64,000 nt of DNA, taken from positions 3,094,279-3,158,278 of the forward strand of contig NZ_CP090177.1 of assembly GCF_042214795.1 (NCBI RefSeq). The letters run 5' to 3'. This DNA comes from Arcobacter iocasae. GTDB lineage: Bacteria > Campylobacterota > Campylobacteria > Campylobacterales > Arcobacteraceae. Below the pieces are notes generated by a model. It had not been told where the DNA came from and ran no database searches. It was given only the letters and a program-made list of their open reading frames with translations. The translations under genes and the position numbers were made by a program. Shown here piece after piece: positions 35,760 to 44,660 of this stretch. The first letter of the stretch is position 1, and each line of letters starts with the position of its first letter.

Positions 35760-36497
35760 TTATTTCAAAATAATTATTATTAGAAAGATTTCAGATAGCT
35801 CCAATACAGTGCCTAAAGCATCCCCATTTAAAAAACCTACATTTTTCTTTATAAATAATGCAAGTAAATAAGAAAAAATAAAAGCAAAAATTGTAAGAGT
35901 TATGGCATCAAATCCTATAAGTACAATATTTGCCAATGTAAAAACTATAAGTGCAGTTATAAAAATATTTGTAGAAAGTGAGTTTTTAAGCTGATTTACA
36001 AATGAAGATTTAAATTCAAAGTTTTTAATAATAAATAAAAGCATCAATCTACTTATAACAAGTATTGAAACAAACTCCAAAAGATAACCATTTAAAAACA
36101 GATATGCAATCCCAGCAATTTTTAAAATAAAAAAAGCAAAAGCATACAAAACTCCCATGGCACCAATAGTTGGCTCTTTGATAACTTCGTAGGCATCTTT
36201 TCCACTATGTTTTGCATAAATAGCATCTACCACATCAATTATTGCTTCTGTGTGAATAAAACCATAAAGAACCATATAAGAAACAGCGCAAATAATTGCC
36301 CCAAACCAAGAGAAGTCAGCTAGGAAGTGATATAAAACAAGAGTAATAAAACCAAGCACTAAGCCAAGTAGAGGAAGAGAAAAAAGCATAAAAGATAAAA
36401 TCTCTTTTTTTGATAAGTCATCATCTTCTTTAAACTTCACAGGAAGTATTGTAAAGTAACTAAGGGCAAATTTAAAACCTGAGATAAAATTATTCAT
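35760..36497 (-). CDS. cobS: Adenosylcobinamide-GDP ribazoletransferase CobS
   Basis: This 245-residue polytopic membrane enzyme joins adenosylcobinamide-GDP to alpha-ribazole (phosphate), the last assembly step of the cobalamin nucleotide loop. FALSYFTILPV at the N-terminus, the acidic TEAIIDVVDAIYA region (usually DGLxDxxDG; here TEAIIDVVDA, a variant) and PTIGAMGVLYA match CobS. The C-terminus KNVGFLNGDALGTVLELSEI is the conserved GDxxGAxxE segment. Length is normal. It overlaps cobQ by 8 bp and ends a seven-gene minus-strand operon. Confidence 0.9.
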   Translation of the reverse strand: MNNFISGFKFALSYFTILPVKFKEDDDLSKKEILSFMLFSLPLLGLVLGFITLVLYHFLADFSWFGAIICAVSYMVLYGFIHTEAIIDVVDAIYAKHSGKDAYEVIKEPTIGAMGVLYAFAFFILKIAGIAYLFLNGYLLEFVSILVISRLMLLFIIKNFEFKSSFVNQLKNSLSTNIFITALIVFTLANIVLIGFDAITLTIFAFIFSYLLALFIKKNVGFLNGDALGTVLELSEIFLIIIILK

Positions 36498-37884
36498 TTA
36501 TATTTTCCAATATTTTATTTACATCAAGTCTATTTTTCATATTTGAAATAAAATTATCGATTGTATTTTTCTTATATACTTTAAAATCAAACTCTTTATA
36601 CTCACTATTTATTGTTTTAAACAGTTTGGTTCTGATATTGTCATTGTCAAATATAGCATGGATAAAAGTACCTTTTATATTATCTGTTTCATATGATATT
36701 GCATATTTTATTGAAACTCCATGGTGTATTTCAAAACCTTCAATTTCACAATCAAAGATTTTATAACTAGCTTTTTTAAGAACTTTCTCTTTTTCAAAGA
36801 TTATCTCATCATCAATAAAACCAAAACCCTCTTCTATACAAGCTTCACTATTTTCCAATGCATACTTATCATCAAGTGTTTTAAACATCATCTCATAACC
36901 ACCACAAAGTCCTAAAATAGTTTTTTGATACTCTTTTATTCTATCAAATAAGCCGTTTGATTTAAGCCATAAAAGGTCTTTTATCACTAACTTTGAGCCT
37001 GGCAAGATTATCATATCAAACTTATCAAGAGAAATATTGCTTTCTATAAACTCTAAGTTTATATTATTATCAGCAATCAAAGGTTCGAAGTCATTGTAAT
37101 TGCTCATATAAGGATATGAAATAACCCCTACTCTTATAATACTATCTTTGCTATTTTGAGCATAATTTTTCAAACTTTGGGAATCTTCAAATCCAAGATT
37201 AAAAGGTACATAAGGAAGTACACCAAGAACTGGTATCTTAAAATCATTTTCTATGATTTTTATGCCCTCATCAAAAAGGGATAAATCCCCACGAAACTTA
37301 TTTACAATCACACCGATTACATTTTTTTGTAACTCTTTTGGAAGAAGATTATAAACCCCATAAATAGAAGCAAAAACTCCACCCTTTTCGATATCTGCTA
37401 CGAGTATGATTTTTGTATTGTATTTTGTAGCGATGTAGATATTTGATAAATCTTTATCCATAAGATTAAGTTCCACAGGACTTCCCGCTCCCTCACAAAC
37501 AAGACAATCATACTTCTCATCAAGATAAGAAAAACATCTATCAACAGCAGGTTTTAAAAGATCTAAATCTTTATAATAAGTAAGCACATCCTTGCTAGCT
37601 AAAACTTGCCCCTCAACTATTACAGAAGCATTACTTCCTCTCCCTGATTTTAATAGGACAGGATTAAGATGATAAGAAGTAGGTACACCCAAAACCTGAG
37701 CTTGAAAATACTGAGCAACAGCAATCTCACTACCATCATCACAAACATAGGCATTGTTTGATACATTTTGAGCTTTAAAAGGTGCTACTTTTATTCCTAA
37801 ATCTTGTAAAATCTTTGCTATAACAAAAGTAATAGTTGATTTTCCAGCATCGCTTGAGGTTCCAAAAATAGAGATATTTTTCAC
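36490..37884 (-). CDS. cobQ: Cobyric acid synthase CobQ
   Basis: This 464-residue amidotransferase adds four amides to adenosylcobyrinate diamide using glutamine and ATP. The N-terminal synthetase domain has SSDAGKSTITFVIAKIL (P-loop-like), PFKAQNVSNNAYV and NPVLLKSGRGSNASVIVEG. The C-terminal glutaminase domain has the nucleophile in LGLCGGYEMM and a His in GFEIHHG. It directly follows cobU with no gap and precedes cobS, so the operon builds the lower half of cobalamin. Confidence 0.93.
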   Translation of the reverse strand: MKNISIFGTSSDAGKSTITFVIAKILQDLGIKVAPFKAQNVSNNAYVCDDGSEIAVAQYFQAQVLGVPTSYHLNPVLLKSGRGSNASVIVEGQVLASKDVLTYYKDLDLLKPAVDRCFSYLDEKYDCLVCEGAGSPVELNLMDKDLSNIYIATKYNTKIILVADIEKGGVFASIYGVYNLLPKELQKNVIGVIVNKFRGDLSLFDEGIKIIENDFKIPVLGVLPYVPFNLGFEDSQSLKNYAQNSKDSIIRVGVISYPYMSNYNDFEPLIADNNINLEFIESNISLDKFDMIILPGSKLVIKDLLWLKSNGLFDRIKEYQKTILGLCGGYEMMFKTLDDKYALENSEACIEEGFGFIDDEIIFEKEKVLKKASYKIFDCEIEGFEIHHGVSIKYAISYETDNIKGTFIHAIFDNDNIRTKLFKTINSEYKEFDFKVYKKNTIDNFISNMKNRLDVNKILENINE

Positions 37885-38379
37885 TTATTTCAACCTTTGG
37901 GCTAACCCAAGTTTTACTTCATATACTTCATCACAAATACTAGCTAACTTTTGTCCTATGATTCCACTCATATCAACATATTTTCGACTTACTTTTTCAA
38001 AAGGGATAATTCCGCTACTTACATCATTTAGTACAAAAACTATATTTGCAGCTTTAAGTGACAGTTTTTCTATCTCTTCTAAAAGTTTTTCTTCTTTTTT
38101 TTCAAGTCCATTTAAAAGCCACATAGAGATACAATCTATCAAATATGTATTTCCATCTTTGATAACCTTTGATAATTCAAATTTTTCTTCTATGGTTTCA
38201 AATTTATCAGCTCTTTGATTTTGGTGTTTTAAAACTCTTTTTTGCATCTCTTCATCGCCGTAGCTATTGTCATAGGTTGCTATATAGTATGGTTTTTTAT
38301 TTTTTGAGAGTTCTATTGCTTTTACTTCTGCAAGTTTACTTTTACCTGATTTTTGTCCGCCGTAATAGAGTATTTTCAT
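37885..38379 (-). CDS. cobU: Adenosylcobinamide kinase/guanylyltransferase CobU
   Basis: This 164-residue bifunctional enzyme phosphorylates adenosylcobinamide and transfers GMP to it. P-loop YGGQKSGKSKLAE is at residues 5-17; the HQNQRADKFETIEE segment carries the His that is guanylylated, and LIDCISMWLLNGL and VLNDVSSGIIPFEKVSRKYVD follow family order. The length is slightly short of enteric CobU. Its ATG overlaps the marC stop. Confidence 0.92.
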   Translation of the reverse strand: MKILYYGGQKSGKSKLAEVKAIELSKNKKPYYIATYDNSYGDEEMQKRVLKHQNQRADKFETIEEKFELSKVIKDGNTYLIDCISMWLLNGLEKKEEKLLEEIEKLSLKAANIVFVLNDVSSGIIPFEKVSRKYVDMSGIIGQKLASICDEVYEVKLGLAQRLK

Positions 38380-38978
38380 TATAGACCTAAAAAGTTTTTG
38401 ATACCAGTAAATACAATCTGTGCTGCAAGTGCTGATAAAAATAGACCTGTGATTTTTGATATTACTAATAAACCTTGTTTACCAATGATTTTTTCAATAA
38501 TACTTGAAGTATAAAGCATGATTCCTATAACTAAAACTGCACATATTAAAGCTAAACTTCCCATAACCATAGAAGAAGTATCATTAAAAGTTGCACCCAT
38601 CACAAGCAAGATACCAATAGTTCCAGGTCCTATTGTTACTGGAATTGCTAAGGGCACAACAGCTAGTTGAGAAATATCTTTATTGCCTACTTTTCCACTA
38701 TCTTTATTACCTTTGATTAGGTCAACAGCAGAAAGGAATAACAATGCTCCCGCACCTATTCTAAAAGCATCTAAAGTTATACCAAAAACTGCAAATATAT
38801 GCTTACCAAAAAATAGTAAAATCAAACTCATAATAATCACTGAAATTGTAACTTTAATAGCTAAAGCTTTTCTCTCTTTTGCTGTAGCATCATTTGCTAC
38901 GGTTAAAAAAACAGACAATACAAAAAATGGTGTCATAATAAAAAACATTTTTAAAAATGTTGCTATAAAAATATCCAT
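38379..38978 (-). CDS. MarC family integral membrane protein
   Basis: This 199-residue protein has six predicted helices and the MarC/NAAT pattern: FIMTPFFVLSVFLTVANDA, RIGAGALLFLSAVDLI and AVVPLAIPVTIGPGTIGILLV. The family's function is unsettled; an early link to antibiotic resistance was withdrawn. It sits inside the cobalamin operon between cobT and cobU, 4 bp after cobT and overlapping cobU by one base, so it is co-transcribed. A role in moving a precursor across the membrane is conceivable but only inferred. Confidence 0.88.
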   Translation of the reverse strand: MDIFIATFLKMFFIMTPFFVLSVFLTVANDATAKERKALAIKVTISVIIMSLILLFFGKHIFAVFGITLDAFRIGAGALLFLSAVDLIKGNKDSGKVGNKDISQLAVVPLAIPVTIGPGTIGILLVMGATFNDTSSMVMGSLALICAVLVIGIMLYTSSIIEKIIGKQGLLVISKITGLFLSALAAQIVFTGIKNFLGL

Positions 38979-38982
38979 ACTA

Positions 38983-40041
38983 TTATCCTAAGAAGCTTTC
39001 AACTTGTTTGGTTATATCAGCTTTTGACAAACCATTTAAAAGCCCATACATAAGAGCTCCTCCTGCACCAACACCCTCTTTTGCTTCACCTTCATCATAT
39101 AATTTTAAAGCAGGATGAGATGATAGTGAAAAATCAAAATCCACATAATAAGCATCAATTTTAAAATCAAGTAATTCTATAAGTGCTTTTATATCACTTT
39201 TATCATCTTCTTGTATCCATTTTGTAGTACACAAGGCTAAGTTTGAAGTTTCAAATTCTCCACCCATGGTTCTCAAAATTGAGTTTACTATTAGAAGTAC
39301 TGAAGCCATTTGAGTTCCACCTGCTAGGACTACTTTTATTTTATTGTTTAGTCCTAAAATAAAACCAGCATTGAATATCTGCATATTATCTGATACTCGT
39401 CCTAGTTTGGCAAAGATATCATCATCACTTCTTACATGTTCTAGGGCATTTTTGACTGTTTCATCTCTTATTGTTGTAGGAGAGTCTTTAAAAGAACTTG
39501 AAAAGAACTCTTTACAATCATAATCCAAAGCTTCACAAGTAGCTCGTGCTGTCGTAGTACCACTTGGAACACTTTCACCTAAAATTATATAATCATCTTT
39601 GCACTCATAAGTTTGACCAAAAGCTAATCCCTTTTGAAATATATCAAGGGCATCTATTTTTGCATCAAGAGCTATTGATTTTGATGGAGATATTCCAAAA
39701 CTATGTATTTTGAAATAATCTACTTTTGGAAATACTTCAAGTCCTAAATCCAGAAGTTCTATATTTGAATAAGGCTTTAAAAGATGTACAGCTCTTGTAA
39801 TAAGAGCAGGAGTTGGAACACCACTTGGTGTTGTTGCTATCTCGCCTAAACTTCTTAGTTCCCCTGTACATAAAAACTCACTGTCAAGGGTTGGAGTTAA
39901 GTGTATCTTTCCTGGTATTCCAGCTTGTGTTAGACCAGCTATATTTACCGTTTGAGTATTACTAAGGCTTAACATAAAAGTAGCCTTTTTACCCCTTAAA
40001 AATTCTGCAAAATCAATCTTACCTATAATATTTTTTACCAA
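38983..40041 (-). CDS. cobT: Nicotinate-nucleotide:dimethylbenzimidazole phosphoribosyltransferase, TIGR00303-type CobT
   Basis: This 352-residue protein should activate the lower ligand as alpha-ribazole phosphate. It is of the divergent type found in archaea and cyanobacteria rather than the enteric CobT: SNTQTVNIAGLTQAGIPGKIHLTPTLD (key residues TQAGIPG), ILGESVPSGTTTARATCEAL and VVLAGGTQMASVLLIVNSIL. The glycine-rich PSGTTTA probably binds phosphate. bluB two genes upstream makes its base substrate. It ends 4 bp before marC. Confidence 0.85.
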   Translation of the reverse strand: MVKNIIGKIDFAEFLRGKKATFMLSLSNTQTVNIAGLTQAGIPGKIHLTPTLDSEFLCTGELRSLGEIATTPSGVPTPALITRAVHLLKPYSNIELLDLGLEVFPKVDYFKIHSFGISPSKSIALDAKIDALDIFQKGLAFGQTYECKDDYIILGESVPSGTTTARATCEALDYDCKEFFSSSFKDSPTTIRDETVKNALEHVRSDDDIFAKLGRVSDNMQIFNAGFILGLNNKIKVVLAGGTQMASVLLIVNSILRTMGGEFETSNLALCTTKWIQEDDKSDIKALIELLDFKIDAYYVDFDFSLSSHPALKLYDEGEAKEGVGAGGALMYGLLNGLSKADITKQVESFLG

Positions 40042-40049
40042 GTTCTTTC

Positions 40050-40832
40050 CTATATCAAATCTATAAATTTATTTTTAAAAATAATGTTATCATAATCTCT
40101 ATTAGTCAAATGCCTTTTAACACAATAATAAAGTGAAGCATATCTCAAATAAATAATAAAATCATCTAGTTTTATCTCTTTATCATAAGCATTTAAAAGT
40201 ATATTTATTTCTTCTTTATTACTGCACCAAGACAAAGCGACAACTGCTAAATCAAAGATAAAATCACCCTCACAAGCATCACTAAAATCAAAAACACAAG
40301 TTAGTTTATCCTCACAAAAAGTTGCATTATCTAAAAATAGATCTCCATGAATAATGCCATCATTTTTAAGCTCTATTTTTAAAGAATCAAACTCCTCTTG
40401 AAATGCTTTGTTACAAGTTTTTTCTATCATTACTTTTAGTTGTGATTTACCAAAAGCTGATAAATTATCATGCTTTTTATTTTTTGTCATTTTATGAAAA
40501 GAGTTTAAAAACTGCCCTATTTGTTCTAAGTGGGTTGATTTTACAAACTCAACTACACTCTCACCCTTTGCTTTAGAAAAAACAAGACCTCTTTTACCTT
40601 TTATAAAGATATCATCTTTTATGACTTTAGGGACACAAAGTTTTTTTGTGTAGTTTAAAAGTTCAATCTCTGCATCAATATTAAAGAGATTTTCTTCTTC
40701 ATATATCTTTAAAATATAATCATTATCCAAAATATAAACAGTATGACTTTCACCATTTTTTGTCTCTTGCAATGATTTTATATCAAAAAAAGGTTTTATA
40801 TCTTCATAAAAAAGTTTAGTTTTTACTCCCAC
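40050..40832 (-). CDS. APH-fold small-molecule kinase in the cobalamin operon
   Basis: This 260-residue kinase belongs to the aminoglycoside/choline/homoserine kinase superfamily: a nucleotide site with IYEEENLF, the catalytic loop GIIHGDLFLDNATF (HGDxxxxN) and the metal-binding Asp in VFDFSDACEGDFIFDLA. The frame extends to a TTG at 40874, but GTG at 40832 overlaps the bluB stop as TAGTG, has AAGG six to nine bases upstream, and is chosen. No PduX-type threonine kinase is in the window, and the divergent cobD product needs threonine phosphate, so threonine or homoserine is a candidate substrate (inference). Confidence 0.75.
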   Translation of the reverse strand: MGVKTKLFYEDIKPFFDIKSLQETKNGESHTVYILDNDYILKIYEEENLFNIDAEIELLNYTKKLCVPKVIKDDIFIKGKRGLVFSKAKGESVVEFVKSTHLEQIGQFLNSFHKMTKNKKHDNLSAFGKSQLKVMIEKTCNKAFQEEFDSLKIELKNDGIIHGDLFLDNATFCEDKLTCVFDFSDACEGDFIFDLAVVALSWCSNKEEINILLNAYDKEIKLDDFIIYLRYASLYYCVKRHLTNRDYDNIIFKNKFIDLI

Positions 40833-41455
40833 TATATGACCTTGATATCTTTCACTGATTTTCTTTTTTCCCAATCTAGGGTTAAAAGTTCTGGTTCATC
40901 TAAAAACTCATCCACATATCCAACTGTCAAATAAGCTATAAGTTTATGATTTTTTTCTATATTCAGAATCTTTTTTACTCTTTTGGGTTTTAAAATACTT
41001 ACCCAGCCAACACCAATATTATGAGCCCTTGCCATCAACCAAAAGTTTTGGATAGCACAAACTACACTATACTCACCCATCTTTTTTTGACTTGTTTGCC
41101 CTAATACTCTTTTATCACTTTTTTCATATAAAACTGCGATATTTAAGTAAGACTCTTTTATACCTTCAAGTTTTAGTTTACTATAGAGTTCTTTATCTTT
41201 AAAAATCTCTTTTGCTTTTTCATTCTCTTTTAGGAAGTCTTGATATATCTCATCTCTTTTTTTAGCATCTTTTACTATCACAAATTTCCAAGGTTGTGAG
41301 AAACCAACTGAGGGAGCATCGCAAGCAGCTTGAAGAAGTTTATCGAGGGTTTCATCATCTATTTTTTTATCTAAAAATCTATTTCCTCTCACATCTCTTC
41401 TAGCTTTTATAATCTCATCTAAACATGCTATATCAGCAGATGTAAACTCTCTCAT
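40832..41455 (-). CDS. bluB: 5,6-dimethylbenzimidazole synthase BluB
   Basis: This 207-residue nitroreductase-fold enzyme cleaves reduced flavin to make dimethylbenzimidazole, the lower ligand of cobalamin, with O2. RRDVRGNRFLDK and the signature APSVGFSQPWKFVIV distinguish BluB from ordinary nitroreductases; IQNFWLMARAHNIGVGWVSIL is the conserved central helix. It is the first gene of the operon bluB-kinase-cobT-marC-cobU-cobQ-cobS and diverges from cobD with 66 bp between starts. Oxygen-dependent synthesis fits a microaerobic lifestyle. Confidence 0.92.
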   Translation of the reverse strand: MREFTSADIACLDEIIKARRDVRGNRFLDKKIDDETLDKLLQAACDAPSVGFSQPWKFVIVKDAKKRDEIYQDFLKENEKAKEIFKDKELYSKLKLEGIKESYLNIAVLYEKSDKRVLGQTSQKKMGEYSVVCAIQNFWLMARAHNIGVGWVSILKPKRVKKILNIEKNHKLIAYLTVGYVDEFLDEPELLTLDWEKRKSVKDIKVI

Positions 41456-41521
41456 AACTCTTTTTTCCTCTTATTTGTTATATATAAACTTTATAGTACC
41501 ATTGCATAAAAAAGAGAACTT

Positions 41522-42547
41522 TTGAAATCAAATAATCAATTTAGTCATGGTGGTGATATTTTAGCTTTTAGCAAAAAAATAGGCTCAAAACCAAAAGAAA
41601 TAATAGACCTATCTTCAAATATCAATTTTCTAAAACCAAAGATAAAAACAGACCTAAATAATTTAGATATTTCAAACTATCCAACATATGAAAAACTATA
41701 TAAAATAATAGCAAAAAAATATAGTGTAAAAGCTGATGAAATAGAACTTTTCAATGGTGGAAGTAGCGCAATTTTTTCATTCTTTAGATATATCGATTTA
41801 AAGCACTGTACAATATATTCTCCTGCCTATTTAGAGTACAAAAAAGCAGCACAAACTTTTGGATTCAAAATTGATTTGATAAATAGATTTGAGCAGATAA
41901 ATAAAAAAGTAAAAAAGAACTCTCTAGTTATCTTTGTAAACCCCTCAACTCCTGATGGAAAATATTATGATTTGGACAAACTATTTAACTCTTGGCTTGA
42001 AAAAAACTGTACTATTTTTGTAGATGAGAGTTTTTTAGACTTTACAAATAAAAAATCTATCATAAGTAAATTAAAAAGCTATGATAAATTATATATTCTA
42101 AAATCCATGACAAAGATATATAGCAGTGCAAGTATAAGAATTGGCACTATTATTTCAAACTCTGAAAATATAAAAAGACTAAAAGAAAAAGAGCCTTTAT
42201 GGAAGTTATCACATTTTGACTCTATTTATTTACAAAATGCCATTAAAAACAGAGACTTCATAAGTGAAACTATCAAAATCACAGAAGAAAATAAAAAATA
42301 TACTATCAAACACTTAGAAAAGTTTAATTTCATAAAAAAGATATATAAAAGCCAAGCAAACTATTTATTACTAGAGCTTCAAGACTGTGATACTCAGACC
42401 TTACAAGAGAAGATAATCCCTTACAAAATCATGATAAGAGATTGTTCTAACTTTGATTTTCTAAATAAGACTTTTGTAAGAGTTGCTATAAAAGATAAAA
42501 AATCTATGCAAAAGTTTATAAAAGCTTTGAAAAAAGAGTTTAGATGA
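41522..42547 (+). CDS. cobD: L-threonine-O-3-phosphate decarboxylase-like PLP enzyme CobD
   Basis: This 341-residue fold-type I aminotransferase-like protein has HGGDILAFSKKIG and DLSSNINFLKP at the N-terminus as in CobD, LFNGGSSAIF for cofactor phosphate binding, and a PLP Lys at about residue 198 in KSMTKIYSSASIRIG. It should make aminopropanol phosphate for the cobalamin side arm. The start is TTG at 41522; no in-frame ATG precedes it and only a weak AAGAGA lies upstream. The stop overlaps cbiB as ATGA, linking the two steps. Confidence 0.87.
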   Translation: MKSNNQFSHGGDILAFSKKIGSKPKEIIDLSSNINFLKPKIKTDLNNLDISNYPTYEKLYKIIAKKYSVKADEIELFNGGSSAIFSFFRYIDLKHCTIYSPAYLEYKKAAQTFGFKIDLINRFEQINKKVKKNSLVIFVNPSTPDGKYYDLDKLFNSWLEKNCTIFVDESFLDFTNKKSIISKLKSYDKLYILKSMTKIYSSASIRIGTIISNSENIKRLKEKEPLWKLSHFDSIYLQNAIKNRDFISETIKITEENKKYTIKHLEKFNFIKKIYKSQANYLLLELQDCDTQTLQEKIIPYKIMIRDCSNFDFLNKTFVRVAIKDKKSMQKFIKALKKEFR

Positions 42548-43431
42548 TGCATTTTACCACTGTCTTAGTTGCATATTTTATTGATTATTTTTTTGGAGAA
42601 TTAGAGAAAGTAAAGTTCTTCAAACATCCAATTATTTTTATGGGCAATTATATAAAATGGTTTGAAAAAAACTTTTATAAAGACTCTATTATAAGAGGTG
42701 TTACGTTAACGCTTTCCTTGCTTAGTATAGTTTTTATTATCACATATTTTCTAAGTCTTTTTGATAATATTTTAGTCCAAGGATTTTTATGCTCTTTTGC
42801 AATCTCATCTAAAATGCTTTATGATAGTGTAAAAGAAGTTGTCCTCTCAACTGACCCTAGACACGCTATTTCTATGTTAGTCAGTAGAGATACAAAGGAT
42901 ATGAGTGAAAGTGATATAAATAAAGCTGCTGTTGAGACTTATGCTGAAAACTTAAGTGATGGAGTAATAGCTCCTATGTTTTATATCTTGCTTTTTGGAC
43001 TTATTGGGGGCTTTATATATAAGGCTATAAATACCCTTGATTCGATGGTTGGTTATAAAAATGAAAGATATGAAAATTTTGGCAAGTTTTCTGCAAAACT
43101 TGATGATGTAGTAAATTATATACCCTCACGAATAACAGCTATTTTGATTGCTTTATTTTTCAACTCTTTTAATGCTTTAAAAAACTTTTATTCATATGGT
43201 AAACTCCATGATAGTCCAAATGCTGGGCACCCTATTTCTGCTATGGCTTTAGCTTTAAAAGTAAAATTAGGAGGTCCAACTTCTTATTTTGGAAAAGTAA
43301 AAAAGAAAGCTTATTTTGGTGAAGGAAGAGAAGAGATATTAAAAGAAGATGTTCTAAATGCACTTAATTTTAAATCAAAATTTGATTCACTTCTTTTACT
43401 TATGGCAATAATCTTTTTTTTATTAGTTTAG
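42544..43431 (+). CDS. cbiB: Adenosylcobinamide-phosphate synthase CbiB
   Basis: This 295-residue membrane enzyme attaches aminopropanol (phosphate) to adenosylcobyric acid. VAYFIDYFFGELEK, HPIIFMGNYIKWFEK, LVSRDTKDMSESDI, AAVETYAENLSDGVIAPMFY and the HDSPNAGHPISAMA segment near the C-terminus (DSPNAGxPxxAMA) are family hallmarks. About four to five helices are seen. It overlaps cobD by 4 bp and runs 32 bp into the 3' end of the convergent cobB gene. Confidence 0.93.
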   Translation: MMHFTTVLVAYFIDYFFGELEKVKFFKHPIIFMGNYIKWFEKNFYKDSIIRGVTLTLSLLSIVFIITYFLSLFDNILVQGFLCSFAISSKMLYDSVKEVVLSTDPRHAISMLVSRDTKDMSESDINKAAVETYAENLSDGVIAPMFYILLFGLIGGFIYKAINTLDSMVGYKNERYENFGKFSAKLDDVVNYIPSRITAILIALFFNSFNALKNFYSYGKLHDSPNAGHPISAMALALKVKLGGPTSYFGKVKKKAYFGEGREEILKEDVLNALNFKSKFDSLLLLMAIIFFLLV

Positions 43432-44659
43432 TATTTCCTCTAAACATACAGTGCAAATATGTACCAAATACTTTCTCTTTTTCCCAAGAACCATATTTCC
43501 CAATAAGTGCTTTTGATTTAGACAATCTATCAAAACCACTATTTTCATCAAGGGGTTTTGTATAGTGAAAAGCATGACCTTTTACACCATCTTCATTGAA
43601 ATAGTAACCCATCCTTTGAAATCTATTTTCTTTTGTAAAACTTACATCTAGAATAGAGCTCATAGGTTTATCATCAACAGCAACTCCCAAATATAAAAGT
43701 CCAGCACACTCGGCATATATTGGTTTTTCTTGTGCATGTTTTATAAGTGAGGATTTGAAATTATGCGAGTTTTTAACTCTTTCATAAGCACTATCTGTTT
43801 CCACATATCCCCCACAAATATAAACTATATCCGCATCACTTGGAATAATTTCATCTTTTGTAGAATCTATAATAACTACTTCAGCAAAAATCTCTTTTAG
43901 AAAGGCAAGATTATCATGATATAAAAATGAAAAATTTATATCATGCACAATTGCTAATTTTTTATTCTGTTTTGGTATTTTTTCAAAGGGATAATTAAAT
44001 TTAATATTTTTATGTACTTTAGATATCTTTTCTAATCTTTTCATATCAATATGCTCTAAAACATCTTGGCTTATTTTTTCTATTTTCCCTAAATCATTTA
44101 AATCAAGTCCTAAATGAGTCTCTCCAAGTGATTCAAGACCACTTTTTATCCAACCTAAAACTGCGATATCTTTAAAATCTTTTTCAATAACTTTTTTTAT
44201 AAGTTCATAGTGAGATTGTGAAGAGATTTTATTTAAAATAACAGCTTTAATTGTATTGTGCTTTTTATAGTTTTTTAGTCCTTGTAAAACTGCACTTACC
44301 GTGATATAACTTCCACTTCCATCAAGTAAAATAATTGTAGGAATTTTTAAAAGTTTTGAGATATCATAGGCACTACTTTTTTTATCATGTCCATCATAAA
44401 ATCCCATTACACCTTCACAAATAGAGATTTTTTTATCACTATATTTATTGAAAAGCCATTTTAATTCATCTTTACTCATCATATATCTATCAAGGTTTAT
44501 ACTAGGGGTTTGGCAAACTATTTTATGAAATTGTGGATCTATAAAATCAGGTCCCATTTTAAAAGGTCGAACTGATTCTTTGAAGTGATATAATAAAGCT
44601 GTCGTTAAGACTGTCTTGCCTTGGTTTGATGCACTTGCACTTATACATAAAGCTTTCAT
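43400..44659 (-). CDS. cobB: Cobyrinate a,c-diamide synthase CobB
   Basis: This 419-residue ATP- and glutamine-dependent amidase makes cobyrinic acid a,c-diamide. SASASNQGKTVLTTALLYHF gives the nucleotide site, GPDFIDPQFH and CEGVMGFYDG are conserved, and the glutaminase Cys lies in YAECAGLLYLG with the His in GHAFHYT. Its substrate, cobyrinic acid, implies that a corrin ring is made or imported elsewhere. It follows btuC by one base and converges on cbiB. Confidence 0.92.
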   Translation of the reverse strand: MKALCISASASNQGKTVLTTALLYHFKESVRPFKMGPDFIDPQFHKIVCQTPSINLDRYMMSKDELKWLFNKYSDKKISICEGVMGFYDGHDKKSSAYDISKLLKIPTIILLDGSGSYITVSAVLQGLKNYKKHNTIKAVILNKISSQSHYELIKKVIEKDFKDIAVLGWIKSGLESLGETHLGLDLNDLGKIEKISQDVLEHIDMKRLEKISKVHKNIKFNYPFEKIPKQNKKLAIVHDINFSFLYHDNLAFLKEIFAEVVIIDSTKDEIIPSDADIVYICGGYVETDSAYERVKNSHNFKSSLIKHAQEKPIYAECAGLLYLGVAVDDKPMSSILDVSFTKENRFQRMGYYFNEDGVKGHAFHYTKPLDENSGFDRLSKSKALIGKYGSWEKEKVFGTYLHCMFRGNTKLIKKRLLP

Positions 44660-44660
44660 C

